From positions 94,602-158,601 of the forward strand of contig JAPDDQ010000012.1 in NCBI GenBank assembly GCA_027587225.1: a stretch of 64,000 bases of DNA. Direction: 5' to 3'. The position numbers were made by a program, and so were the translations under genes. Every line of letters starts with the position of its first letter. Within the stretch, counting starts at the first letter, position 1. Below are positions 54,301 to 62,447 of this stretch, in pieces. A model generated the notes under the pieces. That model did no database searches. It was given only the letters and a program-made list of their open reading frames with translations, and was not told where the DNA came from. The DNA is from Solirubrobacter taibaiensis (GTDB taxonomy: Bacteria > Actinomycetota > Thermoleophilia > Solirubrobacterales > Solirubrobacteraceae).

Positions 54301-55272
54301 TGATTTGACGTTTTCGATGGTGTCGATCGGCTCGAGCGAGGAGATCTCGCTGCGCCGGTCCTCCCAGTGCGGCGGGATGCACATGTGCGTGCCCAGCTCG
54401 TCCACGGGCTCGTCGATCGTGAAGCCCTGCGGGGTCGAGTAGGCGAGCTCGAACAGCGCGCCGCCCGGCGTGCGCAGGTACACGCTGAAGAAGTAGCCGC
54501 GGTCCTTGACGTCGCTCACGTCCGTGTAGCCGAGGCCGACGATGTAGTCCTTGACCACGAGCTGGTTCTCGGGGGTGCCGACGTCGAACGCGTGGTGGTG
54601 GATCGTGCCCTCGCCGAAGCGCCACGTGCCCTGGGCCAGGTCCGGCTCCTCGATCAGTTCGAGCATCCGCCCGTGGCCGGAGCCCTGGATCTCGTACTGG
54701 TGGTTCGCGCCCTCCGAGGCGACCGGCTCGCAGTTGAACGCCTCGCGCAGGAACTCGTCCATCAGCTCCGGCTCGCGCACGCTGGTGGTCGTGCCGTACG
54801 CGCCGCGGATCGCGTGCTCGGCGGGCACGTCACCGCCGCCGTAGGGCTCGCGCGAGTCCTCACGCTTCTCCCCCACGATCTGGTACGGGATCCCGCACGG
54901 GTGCGCGAACTCCAGCCGCTCCGTGCCGAACCGCTCGACCTGCTGTGCCGACACACCTGCGGCGTTCAACCGGTCGGCCCAGTAGCCGATCGACTCCGCG
55001 GGCACCGCCACGTTGATCGACTTCGCCTGGTTGGTCCCGCGCTTGCCCATCCATCCGGCCTGCCGGTACGGGAAGCTCGTGAGGATCGTGCTCGCATCCC
55101 CCACACGGTTCGCGTAATACAGGTGATAGATCGGGATCTCGCCGTCGAAGAGCACGGTCTTCTTGACGCTCTTCAGGCCCAGCGTGCGCACGTGGAAGTC
55201 GTAGTCCTCCTGCGCACCGCCGACACAGAACGTCAGGTGATGACTGCCGTTGATCGTCCCCGGGTTGGGCAT
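54298..55272 (-). CDS. VOC-family ring-cleaving dioxygenase (MhqO/LinE-like)
   Basis: A 324-residue protein with two VOC (glyoxalase-fold) modules. The first starts GSHHLTFCVGGAQEDYDFH and contains YHLYYAN. The second includes GTIHHHAFDVG and ALFELAYSTPQGFTID, where the His, His and Glu ligands for Fe(II) are expected. Overall it resembles the MhqO hydroquinone-cleaving dioxygenase family. GGAGGAG precedes the ATG at 55272. It would open the ring of a hydroquinone-type compound with O2. It is divergent from a small NTF2-like gene across 28 bp. Confidence 0.85.
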   Translation of the reverse strand: MPNPGTINGSHHLTFCVGGAQEDYDFHVRTLGLKSVKKTVLFDGEIPIYHLYYANRVGDASTILTSFPYRQAGWMGKRGTNQAKSINVAVPAESIGYWADRLNAAGVSAQQVERFGTERLEFAHPCGIPYQIVGEKREDSREPYGGGDVPAEHAIRGAYGTTTSVREPELMDEFLREAFNCEPVASEGANHQYEIQGSGHGRMLELIEEPDLAQGTWRFGEGTIHHHAFDVGTPENQLVVKDYIVGLGYTDVSDVKDRGYFFSVYLRTPGGALFELAYSTPQGFTIDEPVDELGTHMCIPPHWEDRRSEISSLEPIDTIENVKS

Positions 55273-55288
55273 CGCTGCGTCTCCTCCG

Positions 55289-55294
55289 TAGTCT
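55289..55294 (+). promoter_or_regulatory. Leaderless-type -10 of the NTF2-like gene
   Basis: TAGTCT is followed by 6 nt and the ATG at 55301. It overlaps the region just upstream of the VOC gene's ribosome binding site on the other strand. Confidence 0.45.
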
Positions 55295-55300
55295 TCGCCA

Positions 55301-55654
55301 ATGTCCAGGCACGCAGACCTTTTCAAAGACATCGACTCGATGGAACCGGAGGCGTTCACGCGTCATCTCTCCGACGATGTCCGCTTCACCTTCGGCAACT
55401 CGGAGACCGTGGTCGGCCGCGACAACGTGCGTGACGTCTGGGCCGGGTTCTGCGACGGCATCGCCGGCGTCCAGCACGACGTGATCGAGCAGTTCGAGCA
55501 GGATTCGGCCACGATCGTCGAGTCGACCGTGACCTACACGCGCAAGGACGCGTCGACGATCTCCCTGCCCGTCGTCACGATCTACCGCGGGGACGGCGAC
55601 CTGATCGACGACTACCGCATCTTCATGGATGTGGCGCCATTGTTTGCGGCATGA
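55301..55654 (+). CDS. NTF2/SnoaL-like small protein
   Basis: A 117-residue NTF2-fold protein. It opens LFKDIDSMEPEAFTRHLSDDVRFTFGNSETVVGRDNVRDVWAGFCDGIAGVQHDV, and its barrel strands include VESTVTYTRKDASTISLPVVTIYRGDGDLIDDYRIFMD. Members range from isomerases to ligand-binding proteins, so its activity is unknown. It is divergent from the VOC dioxygenase gene with a 28-bp gap and may share its pathway. Its stop overlaps the next start by 4 bp. Confidence 0.72.
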   Translation: MSRHADLFKDIDSMEPEAFTRHLSDDVRFTFGNSETVVGRDNVRDVWAGFCDGIAGVQHDVIEQFEQDSATIVESTVTYTRKDASTISLPVVTIYRGDGDLIDDYRIFMDVAPLFAA

Positions 55655-56055
55655 GCGATCTGCTGTCCAACGAAGCCCTCATGGACGTGGCCTTCGCCGC
55701 GCTCGACCACGGCGTCGACTCGATCGAGCACGGCGGCCCGCTCATCCCCTTCGTGATGACCGCGACCGGGGAGGGCCGGTCGCTCCAGCGGTTCGTGGCC
55801 GACGACTTCCGGGACGCGGTCGAGCAGGCCCGCGGTTCACTGCGCGAGACCGACGCGGACATCGCCGCGATCGCGTACGAGGCGTTCGTGAACATCGACG
55901 GCGAGCGTGCCGACGCGGTCATCGTCGAGTTCTACGAGCGCGGCGGCGCGCACAGCGGCCTGCTCGGCCAGCGCTTCGTGCCGGGCGAGCCAGAGCGTGC
56001 GCTGGAGCGCGTCGGCAACCCCGCGTTCCTGGGCGAGCAGGACCCGCTCTTCTAA
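55651..56055 (+). CDS. Small conserved-type hypothetical protein
   Basis: A 134-residue acidic protein with no recognised family. LLSNEALMDVAFAALDHGVDSIEHGGPLIPFVMTATGEGR is followed by VEQARGSLRETDADIAAIAYEAFVNIDGERADAVIVEFYERGGAHSGLLGQRF. It has alternating helices and a small beta sheet, and no signal peptide. The start overlaps the NTF2-like gene stop by 4 bp (ATGA), so the two are co-translated. The TAA stop shares 4 bp with the convergent isomerase gene. Confidence 0.6.
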   Translation: MSDLLSNEALMDVAFAALDHGVDSIEHGGPLIPFVMTATGEGRSLQRFVADDFRDAVEQARGSLRETDADIAAIAYEAFVNIDGERADAVIVEFYERGGAHSGLLGQRFVPGEPERALERVGNPAFLGEQDPLF

Positions 56056-56816
56056 AGCAGCGCGCGCAGGTACTCGCCGCACGCGCGCACGGCCGCGCCG
56101 GGCTCGCCGCGCAGGCGGCACTCCACCGACACCACCCCGTCGAAGCCGATCTCACGCAGGGTGGCGATGACCGCCTCGAAGTCCACGTGCCCGGTGCCGG
56201 GCTGGTGACGATTGGAGTCGCTCAAGTGCACCGCACCGAGGACGTCCGCGACCGAGCGCAGCGCCGCGCACAGGCCGTCCTCCTCGATGTTCATGTGGTA
56301 CGTGTCGGCCAGGACGCGCACGCCCGGCGAGCCCGCCTCCGCGATCAGGTCGGCGGCCTGCGCGACGGTGTTGACCATGTGGTCCTCGTAGCGGTTGAGC
56401 GGCTCGAAGAGCAGCACGCCACCCGCGCCCTCCGCGTACGCGCCGAGCTCCGCCAAGCCCTCGAGCAGCACCTCGCGGTCCTGTTGCGGTGTGCGCGCCG
56501 GCTGGACGAACGGCGGCAGGCGCCGCGTGTACATGCCCCACGCGGCGGGCGTGATCACGCCGTGCCCGCCCAGCTCGACGATCGCGTCGAGCTGCTCGCG
56601 CAGCTCCTCGATCGCGCGCCGGCGCGCCGTCGCGTCGAAGTCCCCGAGCCAGCCGCCCAGTTCAGGACAGACCGTGGGCGCGCGTCCCTTGACGATCTGG
56701 CCCGCCCGCGTGGCGTCGCGCAGCTCGAGCGCGTCGAACCCGGCCGCGAGCGCCAGGTCGAGCTTCTCCGTGAGAGAACTGCCCTCGACCAGGTTCTCCT
56801 GGATCGCGAGGATCAC
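56052..56816 (-). CDS. Sugar phosphate isomerase/epimerase-type TIM barrel
   Basis: A 254-residue xylose-isomerase-like AP-endonuclease-2 family TIM barrel. It has LAIQENLVEGSSLTEKLDLALAAGFDALELRDA, LLFEPLNRYEDHMVNTV, VRVLADTYHMNIEEDGL and AVHLSDSNRHQPGTGHVDF. The acidic and His residues are the metal site of sugar isomerases and epimerases. It overlaps the ROK gene stop by 4 bp, placing it in a regulator-enzyme operon opposite the sugar transport genes. It probably converts a keto-sugar or related intermediate of the transported sugar. Confidence 0.8.
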   Translation of the reverse strand: MILAIQENLVEGSSLTEKLDLALAAGFDALELRDATRAGQIVKGRAPTVCPELGGWLGDFDATARRRAIEELREQLDAIVELGGHGVITPAAWGMYTRRLPPFVQPARTPQQDREVLLEGLAELGAYAEGAGGVLLFEPLNRYEDHMVNTVAQAADLIAEAGSPGVRVLADTYHMNIEEDGLCAALRSVADVLGAVHLSDSNRHQPGTGHVDFEAVIATLREIGFDGVVSVECRLRGEPGAAVRACGEYLRALL

Positions 56817-57985
56817 GCGGCGATCCCGCGCCGGGCGAGCAGCGCGTCCACGTTCGCGGGGTCCAGCACGTGCTCGAGCGCGAGCGTCGCCACGCCGACG
56901 ACGCCGACGCGCTCCGCGAAGCGCGTCCCGAGCACGCGCAGGTGCCGCGTCGCGAGCGTCGAGGCCTGCTGGTAGACGCCCTCGCGGATGCCGGCGATCA
57001 CCGGCTCCGACGCGTCTCCCATCTCACCGCCGACGATGATCAAGCTCGGCGCGACGACGCTGACCACCGCGGCGAGGGCCGCGCCCAGCACGCGTCCCGC
57101 CTCGCGCGCGTGGTGCGTCGCCACCGGGTCGCCGGCGCGGACCAGAGCGGCGACGTCCGCCGTCGTCGCGACGTCGATGCCCGCGTCATGCAGCTGGCGC
57201 ACCATCGCCGACCCGCTGGCCAGCACCGCGACGCAGCCGCGGTTGCCACACGTGCACAGCTCGTCCGATTCGCGGGAGGCGCGGATGTGGCCGATGTCGC
57301 CGGCGCGGCCGTGGTTGCCGCGCATCAGCTCGCCGCCCGTGATGATCCCGGCGCCGATCCCGGTCGCCACCTTCACGAACACGAGGTTCGCGATCTCCGG
57401 CCAGTGGTGGCGGTGCTCGCCGAGCGCCATGGCGTTGACGTCGCGCTCGACCAGGGCGGGCGCCCCGAAGCGCTCGGACAACCGCTCCGCCACCGGGTAG
57501 TCGTCCCAGCCCGGCATGATCGGCGGCTTGGCGGGCCGCCCGTCCTCGACGGGACCGGGCACGCCGATGGCCGTCGCCAGCACGTCCTCCCGCGCGCGCT
57601 CGGCCTCGACCAGCAGCTCGTCGAAGCGCTGCTCGACCCACTCGAGCACGACGTCCGGGCCGTCGGCGATCCGCAGCGGCGCGTTGCCCTCGGCGAGCAC
57701 GACGCCCGCGAGGTCGTAGATCGCCAGCCGCCCGTGCTCGGCGCCGAGATCGGCGGCGAGCACGACGCCGACGCGCTCGTTGAACGTGAGCGCCGCCGGC
57801 CGCCGCCCACCGCTCGACGGGCCGGCCTCGGGCTGTTCCACCAACAGGCCTGCCTCGAGCAGGACGCCGAGCCGCTGCATGACGGTCGAGCGCGAGAGCC
57901 CCGTGACGTCCATGACGTCCGTGCGGGTGAGCGCGCGACCTTCGCGGATCAGCCGCAGGACACCGCCAAGGGATCCGTCATGCAT
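56813..57985 (-). CDS. ROK-family transcriptional regulator
   Basis: A 390-residue NagC/XylR-type repressor. The N-terminal winged helix-turn-helix is GGVLRLIREGRALTRTDVMDVTGLSRSTVMQRLGVLLEAGLLVE, followed by an ASKHA kinase-like ROK domain with the zinc motif CTCGNRGC. The start at 57985 is preferred because AAGGTGG precedes it; an in-frame ATG at 58009 exists. DIGH replaces the usual EIGH, and GCVAVLAS replaces GCLExxAS, so sugar kinase activity may be lost. It probably represses both its own operon and the divergent sugar genes in response to a sugar ligand. Confidence 0.86.
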   Translation of the reverse strand: MHDGSLGGVLRLIREGRALTRTDVMDVTGLSRSTVMQRLGVLLEAGLLVEQPEAGPSSGGRRPAALTFNERVGVVLAADLGAEHGRLAIYDLAGVVLAEGNAPLRIADGPDVVLEWVEQRFDELLVEAERAREDVLATAIGVPGPVEDGRPAKPPIMPGWDDYPVAERLSERFGAPALVERDVNAMALGEHRHHWPEIANLVFVKVATGIGAGIITGGELMRGNHGRAGDIGHIRASRESDELCTCGNRGCVAVLASGSAMVRQLHDAGIDVATTADVAALVRAGDPVATHHAREAGRVLGAALAAVVSVVAPSLIIVGGEMGDASEPVIAGIREGVYQQASTLATRHLRVLGTRFAERVGVVGVATLALEHVLDPANVDALLARRGIAA

Positions 57986-58021
57986 ATCGCGCCACCTTAT
58001 CGCCGTCATTCAACGCTGTCG

Positions 58022-58056
58022 AGCAACTTCTGCGTAGTTGCTACTCGGAAGCTGCT
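58022..58056. promoter_or_regulatory. 35-bp hyphenated dyad, candidate ROK operator
   Basis: AGCA, CTTC, G and GTAG on the left pair with CTAC, C, GAAG and TGCT on the right around a TTG centre at 58038-58040 (13 of 16 positions pair). It sits between the divergent ROK gene and the sugar operon and touches the -35 at its right end, as expected for the ROK repressor binding site. Confidence 0.6.
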
Positions 58057-58084
58057 TGCCAGTTACGTTGAAGTGCTTTAGGCT
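58056..58084 (+). promoter_or_regulatory. Promoter of the sugar transport operon
   Basis: TTGCCA (58056-58061), a 17-bp spacer and TAGGCT (58079-58084) form a good sigma70-type promoter. The -35 shares a base with the right end of the dyad. It gives a leader of about 32 nt ending with the ribosome binding site GGGAGGAG before the GTG at 58123. Confidence 0.6.
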
Positions 58085-58122
58085 CGTCGGACCACTACGC
58101 GGAAGATCCAGGGAGGAGACGA

Positions 58123-59193
58123 GTGGCGCGAGCACTTCAGCTCGACGGACCACGCTCACTGCGGCTGTGTGACGAACCCCCGGCGCGCCTCGCGCCGCGC
58201 GGGATCAGGGTGAAGGCGCTGCTCAGCGGCGTCAGCCACGGCACCGAGCTGAGCCTGTACCGCGGGACCTCGGCGTTCGCCGACCGCGTCTTCGACCGCG
58301 GGCTGCGCGCGTTCGTCACGCCCGACACGCCGGCCGCGACCTACCCGGCGACGCTCGGCTACGAGCTCGTCGGCCGGGTCGATGAGACCGGACCAGACGT
58401 GCACGAGCTCGCGCCCGGCGACCTGGTGCACATCGGCGCGCCCCACCGCGAGGAGGCGACGCTGGATCTGGACGTCGCCGCCACATCGACCTATCCGCCC
58501 GTGCGGCTCCCCGAAGACGCACCGCTGGAGCGCTGGTTGTTCGTCAGCGTCGGAGCCGTCGCGCTCGTCGCCGCGCACGACGCGCAGATCAAGCTCGGCG
58601 ACCACGTGGCCGTGGTCGGTCTCGGCGCGATCGGGCTGCTGCTCGTCCAGATGGCGAAGCTCGCGGGTGCCGCCCGCGTCGTAGCCATCGACCCGGTCCA
58701 GTCACGGCGGGAGCTGGCACTCGCGCTCGGCGCCGACGAGGCGATCGACCCGCGCGCGGCGCCCGACGGCCCGGGCGCCGCGCTCAAGCGCTCCGTCTCC
58801 CGCGGTGTGGACGTGGCCGTCGAGACGTCGGGGGCGACCGCCGGGCTGCAGGCCGCGGTCTCGGCGCCCGGGCTCGGCGGCCGCGTCGTCACCGTCGGCT
58901 TCTATCAGGGCGGCGCGCCCGAGCTGGCGCTCGGCGAGGAGTGGCACCACAACCGGCTCGACATGGTCTCGAGCATGGGCGCCTGGGGTGCGCCTCACCG
59001 CGCGTACCCGGCGTGGGACCGCGTGCGCGTGCTGGAGAGCGTGGTCGACCTGCTGGCCACGGGCGCCGTCCGCACGGACGAGCTCCCCGTCCGCCGCTTC
59101 CCCTTCGCCGACGCCGTGGACGCGTACGGCTGGCTCGACGAGAACCCGAACGAGGCCGTGAAGGTGGCCTTCACCTACGGAGGAGAGAGATGA
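58123..59193 (+). CDS. MDR-family zinc-type dehydrogenase
   Basis: A 356-residue medium-chain dehydrogenase starting at GTG. The GroES-like part has VSHGTELSLYRG, ATLGYELVGRVDETGPDV and LAPGDLVHI. The Rossmann domain has VAVVGLGAIGLLLVQMAKLAGAARVVAIDP. The usual catalytic Cys near VSHGTE is not present, and the structural zinc Cys cluster is missing, as in BchC/threonine-dehydrogenase-like members. It leads the sugar transport operon and overlaps the binding-protein gene by 4 bp. It probably oxidises the imported sugar or polyol. Confidence 0.8.
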   Translation: MARALQLDGPRSLRLCDEPPARLAPRGIRVKALLSGVSHGTELSLYRGTSAFADRVFDRGLRAFVTPDTPAATYPATLGYELVGRVDETGPDVHELAPGDLVHIGAPHREEATLDLDVAATSTYPPVRLPEDAPLERWLFVSVGAVALVAAHDAQIKLGDHVAVVGLGAIGLLLVQMAKLAGAARVVAIDPVQSRRELALALGADEAIDPRAAPDGPGAALKRSVSRGVDVAVETSGATAGLQAAVSAPGLGGRVVTVGFYQGGAPELALGEEWHHNRLDMVSSMGAWGAPHRAYPAWDRVRVLESVVDLLATGAVRTDELPVRRFPFADAVDAYGWLDENPNEAVKVAFTYGGER

Positions 59194-60590
59194 AGATGCG
59201 ACGTGCAGCGATGATCTGCCTCGCGGGCCTGGCCACACTGGCGGTGGGCTGCGGCGGGGGCGATGACGACGGCGGCGGCGACAGCGCGAGCGGCCCGAGC
59301 GGCGAGACGCTGACGGTCTGGAACAACGAGTCCCAGCCCGACCGCATGACCGCCACGCAGTCGATCCTCGACGACTTCACGACCAAGACCGGCATCAAGA
59401 CCAAGCTCGTCGGCGTCCCCGAGGACCAGCTCGCGACGTTGATGACCAACGCCGCGGCGGCCGGTGAGCTCCCCGACGTCGTGCTGGCGACACCGCTCGA
59501 CCAGTCTCAGCAGTACGCGCTCGAGGGGATCTTCGACGCCGACGCGGCCCAGGCCGTGGTCGACAAGCTCGGCAAGGACACGTTCTCCCAGAAGGCCATC
59601 GACCTCGTGAGCGCCGACGGCAAGGTCACGGGCGTCCCCAGCGACGGCTGGGGCCAGCTGCTGATCTACCGCAAGGACCTGTTCGACAAAGCCGGGCTGA
59701 GCGCCCCGAAGTCGCTCGACGACGTGCGCGCCGCCGCGGAGAAGCTCAACGGCGACGGCATGGCCGGCATCACGCTCGCGACCAAGGCCGGCGACGGCTT
59801 CACCGCCGAGACGTTCGAGCACGTCGCGCTCGCCCAAGGCTGCCAGCTCGTCGACGACAGCGGCAAGGTCACGTTCAACACGCCGCCGTGCGTCGAGGCG
59901 CTGCGCTGGTACGGCGACCTCGCGACCAACTACTCCGTCTCTGGCGCGCAAGACGTCGACTCCACGCGCGGCACGTACTTCGCCGGCCAGGCGGCGATGA
60001 TGTTCTGGTCGCCGTTCCTGCTCGACGGCATGGCCGGCCTGCGCGACGACACCAAGCCGTCCTGTGACGAGTGCAAGGACGACATCGCGTACCTGGCCAA
60101 GAACAGCGGACTCGTCGGGCCGCTCACGGGCGCGGCGGGCACGCCGAGCCAGTTCGGCTCGGTGTCCACCGTCAACATCTCCGTCGACGCGCCGACCGAG
60201 GACGCGCAGAAGCTGGCGGAGTTCATGCTCAGCGACGGCTACGTGCGCTGGCTCGGCCTCTCGCCGCAGGGCAAGTACCCCGTGCGCGCCGGCGACAGCA
60301 CGGACCCGAAGAAGTTCCAGACGGCGTGGGCCGGCCTGGAGAGCGGCGTGGACAGCAAGGCGCCGCTGACCGAGTTCTACAGCGAGGAGTCCGTCGCCTC
60401 GCTCGCCGATGGCGTCGCGAACTTCCAGCGCTGGGGCTTCGCCCAGGGCCAGGGCGCGCTCGTCGGCGCGCTGCGCGGTGAGCAGCCGATCGCATCGGCG
60501 GTCGCCGACGTGATCGGCGGCAAGGACCCGGCTGAAGCGGCCAAGGAGGTCCAGGCCACCGTCGAGGAGATCCAGTCAGGGCTCGAGTAG
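59190..60590 (+). CDS. ABC sugar-binding lipoprotein (family 1)
   Basis: A 466-residue lipoprotein with lipobox LAVGC and a Gly/Asp/Ser tether. The mature domain is a UgpB/MalE-type sugar-binding protein: ETLTVWNNESQPDRMTATQSILDDFTTKTGIKTKLVGVPEDQ, ADGKVTGVPSDGWGQLLIYRKDLFDKAGL and GTYFAGQAAMMFWSPFLLDG. AGGAGAG precedes the ATG and overlaps the dehydrogenase gene (ATGA). It delivers an unknown oligosaccharide or glycoside to the two permeases encoded next. Confidence 0.88.
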   Translation: MKMRRAAMICLAGLATLAVGCGGGDDDGGGDSASGPSGETLTVWNNESQPDRMTATQSILDDFTTKTGIKTKLVGVPEDQLATLMTNAAAAGELPDVVLATPLDQSQQYALEGIFDADAAQAVVDKLGKDTFSQKAIDLVSADGKVTGVPSDGWGQLLIYRKDLFDKAGLSAPKSLDDVRAAAEKLNGDGMAGITLATKAGDGFTAETFEHVALAQGCQLVDDSGKVTFNTPPCVEALRWYGDLATNYSVSGAQDVDSTRGTYFAGQAAMMFWSPFLLDGMAGLRDDTKPSCDECKDDIAYLAKNSGLVGPLTGAAGTPSQFGSVSTVNISVDAPTEDAQKLAEFMLSDGYVRWLGLSPQGKYPVRAGDSTDPKKFQTAWAGLESGVDSKAPLTEFYSEESVASLADGVANFQRWGFAQGQGALVGALRGEQPIASAVADVIGGKDPAEAAKEVQATVEEIQSGLE

Positions 60591-60594
60591 CGCC

Positions 60595-61572
60595 ATGACC
60601 GCCGTACAGGCACCGCCTGGACGCAAGCGCCGCGCGCGGGGCACCCGCGCGCGGCGTGATGCCCGCGCCGGCTGGGCGCTCGTCTCCCCCACCGTGATCG
60701 TCGTGCTGGTGATGGTGGTGCTGCCGGTGCTGTGGGCGCTGCTGCTCTCCTTCCAGCGCATCCGGCTGATCCAGATCCGCCGGCTCGACCTGCTCGGCGG
60801 CGAGTACACGCTGCGCAACTACGACCTGCTGTTCGGCTCGTCGGAGTTCTTCTCCGTCGTCCGGGTCACGCTGATGTACTCGGTGTTCGGCACGTTCGGG
60901 GCGATCGTGCTCGGGCTCGTCGCCGCGCTGCTCGTCCGGCGCCCGTTCAAGGGCCGGGCGGTCGTGCGCGGGATGATGCTGCTGCCGTACGTCGCGCCGG
61001 TGGTGGCGATCGCGTTCATCTGGCGCGTGTTGCTGTCACCGCAGCTCGGGTTCGTCAACGCGGTCGGGACCGACTGGCTCGGCTGGGACTCCCCCATTCC
61101 GTTCCTCAGCCAGGAGCGGGGCGAGATCACGCTCTTCGGGGTTAGCTTCGGCGTGCCCACCGCGCTGCTGATGGTGATCTTCTTCGAGTCCTGGAAGTCG
61201 TTCCCGTTCGCGTTCCTGTTCATCCTCGCGCGGCTGCAAGCCGTGCCGGGTGAGCTCGAGGAGGCCGCGCGCGTGGACGGCGCGACACCGACGCAGATCT
61301 TCCGCCACATCCTGCTCCCGCAGCTTGCGGGCGTGATCGCGCTGATCGCGGTGCTGCGCTTCATCTTCACCTTCAACGCCTTCGACGAGATCTACCTGCT
61401 GACCGGCGGTGGCGCCGGCACCGAGGTGCTCGCCACCCAGGTCTACTCGTTCCTGACGGCGCGCAACGACGTCGGCGCCTCGGCCGCGGTCGCCATGTTC
61501 ATGGCCGCCGTACTCGCCGTGCTGCTGCTCGTCTACCTGAAGTTCTTCGCCGAAAGGGACCGCCCGGCATGA
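60595..61572 (+). CDS. ABC sugar permease (UgpA/MalF-like)
   Basis: A 325-residue permease with six to seven transmembrane helices, basic N-terminus (GRKRRARGTRARRDARAG) and binding-protein-dependent transport EAA loop EEAARVDGATPTQIFRHILLPQLAGVI. It belongs to the CUT1 (MalF/UgpA) group. It begins 4 bp after the stop of the binding-protein gene and overlaps the partner permease by 4 bp. Together they form the sugar channel. Confidence 0.9.
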   Translation: MTAVQAPPGRKRRARGTRARRDARAGWALVSPTVIVVLVMVVLPVLWALLLSFQRIRLIQIRRLDLLGGEYTLRNYDLLFGSSEFFSVVRVTLMYSVFGTFGAIVLGLVAALLVRRPFKGRAVVRGMMLLPYVAPVVAIAFIWRVLLSPQLGFVNAVGTDWLGWDSPIPFLSQERGEITLFGVSFGVPTALLMVIFFESWKSFPFAFLFILARLQAVPGELEEAARVDGATPTQIFRHILLPQLAGVIALIAVLRFIFTFNAFDEIYLLTGGGAGTEVLATQVYSFLTARNDVGASAAVAMFMAAVLAVLLLVYLKFFAERDRPA

Positions 61573-62447
61573 GCCGTCGTCGCTGGAACCGCTACGCGAT
61601 CGAGGTGGCGGCGCTGAAGATCCTGCGCCCGCTGGGGATCGCGTTCTTCGTGCTGATCACCGTCTTTCCCTTCTACTACATGGTCCTGCTGTCGGTGCGG
61701 GACATCTCGGAGGTCATCGAGTCGCCGGGGTCGATCATCGTCGGGCTCGGCGAGCTGTCCGCGGACGCCTACGAGCGCGTGCTCAAGCCCACGAGCGACG
61801 GCGGCGAGGGCTTCCTGCGCTTTCTGCTGAATTCGCTGCTGCTCGCGGCGGGCACGGTGATCGTGACGCTGGCCGTCTCGATCCTCGGGGCCTACGCGGT
61901 GTCGCGCCTGGAGTTCTTCGGCCGGCGCGCCGTGCACTTCCTGTTCCTGAGCGTCTACCTGTTCCCGGCGATCCTGCTCGCGATCCCGCTGTTCGTCGCG
62001 TTCTCGAAGATGGGGCTGCGGGGAGAGCTGCCGGTGCTAGTGATCGTCTACGTGGCGCAGACGCTGCCGATCTGCGTCTACATGCTGCGCAACTACTTCG
62101 AGACGGTGCCGATCTCGTTGGAGGAGGCGGCCGAGGTCGACGGCGCGACGCGGATGCAGATCATCCGCAAGATCACCTTGCCCCTGGCCCTCCCGGCGAT
62201 CGCGGCCACGGGCCTGTTCGTGTTCATGATCGCGTGGAACGAGTTCCTGTTCGCGCTCTTGTTCCTGGTCGAGGAACGACCGAATTGGACCGTGTCCCTG
62301 GGCGTCTCCCAGCTCACGAACATCGAGACGCCGGCGACGACGCTGATGGCCGGCTCGGTGATCCTGACGCTGCCGATCATCGTGCTCTTCATGTTCGCGG
62401 AGCGGCTGATGACCGAGGGGCTCACGCGCGGGGCGGAGAAGGGATGA
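61569..62447 (+). CDS. ABC sugar permease (UgpE/MalG-like)
   Basis: A 292-residue CUT1 permease with six transmembrane helices: IAFFVLITVFPFYYMVLLSV, LLLAAGTVIVTLAVSILGAYAVS and LFLSVYLFPAILLAIPLFVAF among them. EAA loop is EEAAEVDGATRMQIIRKITLPLALPAI. It overlaps both neighbours by 4 bp. The gene directly downstream is a glycosidase rather than the ATPase. Confidence 0.9.
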   Translation: MSRRRWNRYAIEVAALKILRPLGIAFFVLITVFPFYYMVLLSVRDISEVIESPGSIIVGLGELSADAYERVLKPTSDGGEGFLRFLLNSLLLAAGTVIVTLAVSILGAYAVSRLEFFGRRAVHFLFLSVYLFPAILLAIPLFVAFSKMGLRGELPVLVIVYVAQTLPICVYMLRNYFETVPISLEEAAEVDGATRMQIIRKITLPLALPAIAATGLFVFMIAWNEFLFALLFLVEERPNWTVSLGVSQLTNIETPATTLMAGSVILTLPIIVLFMFAERLMTEGLTRGAEKG

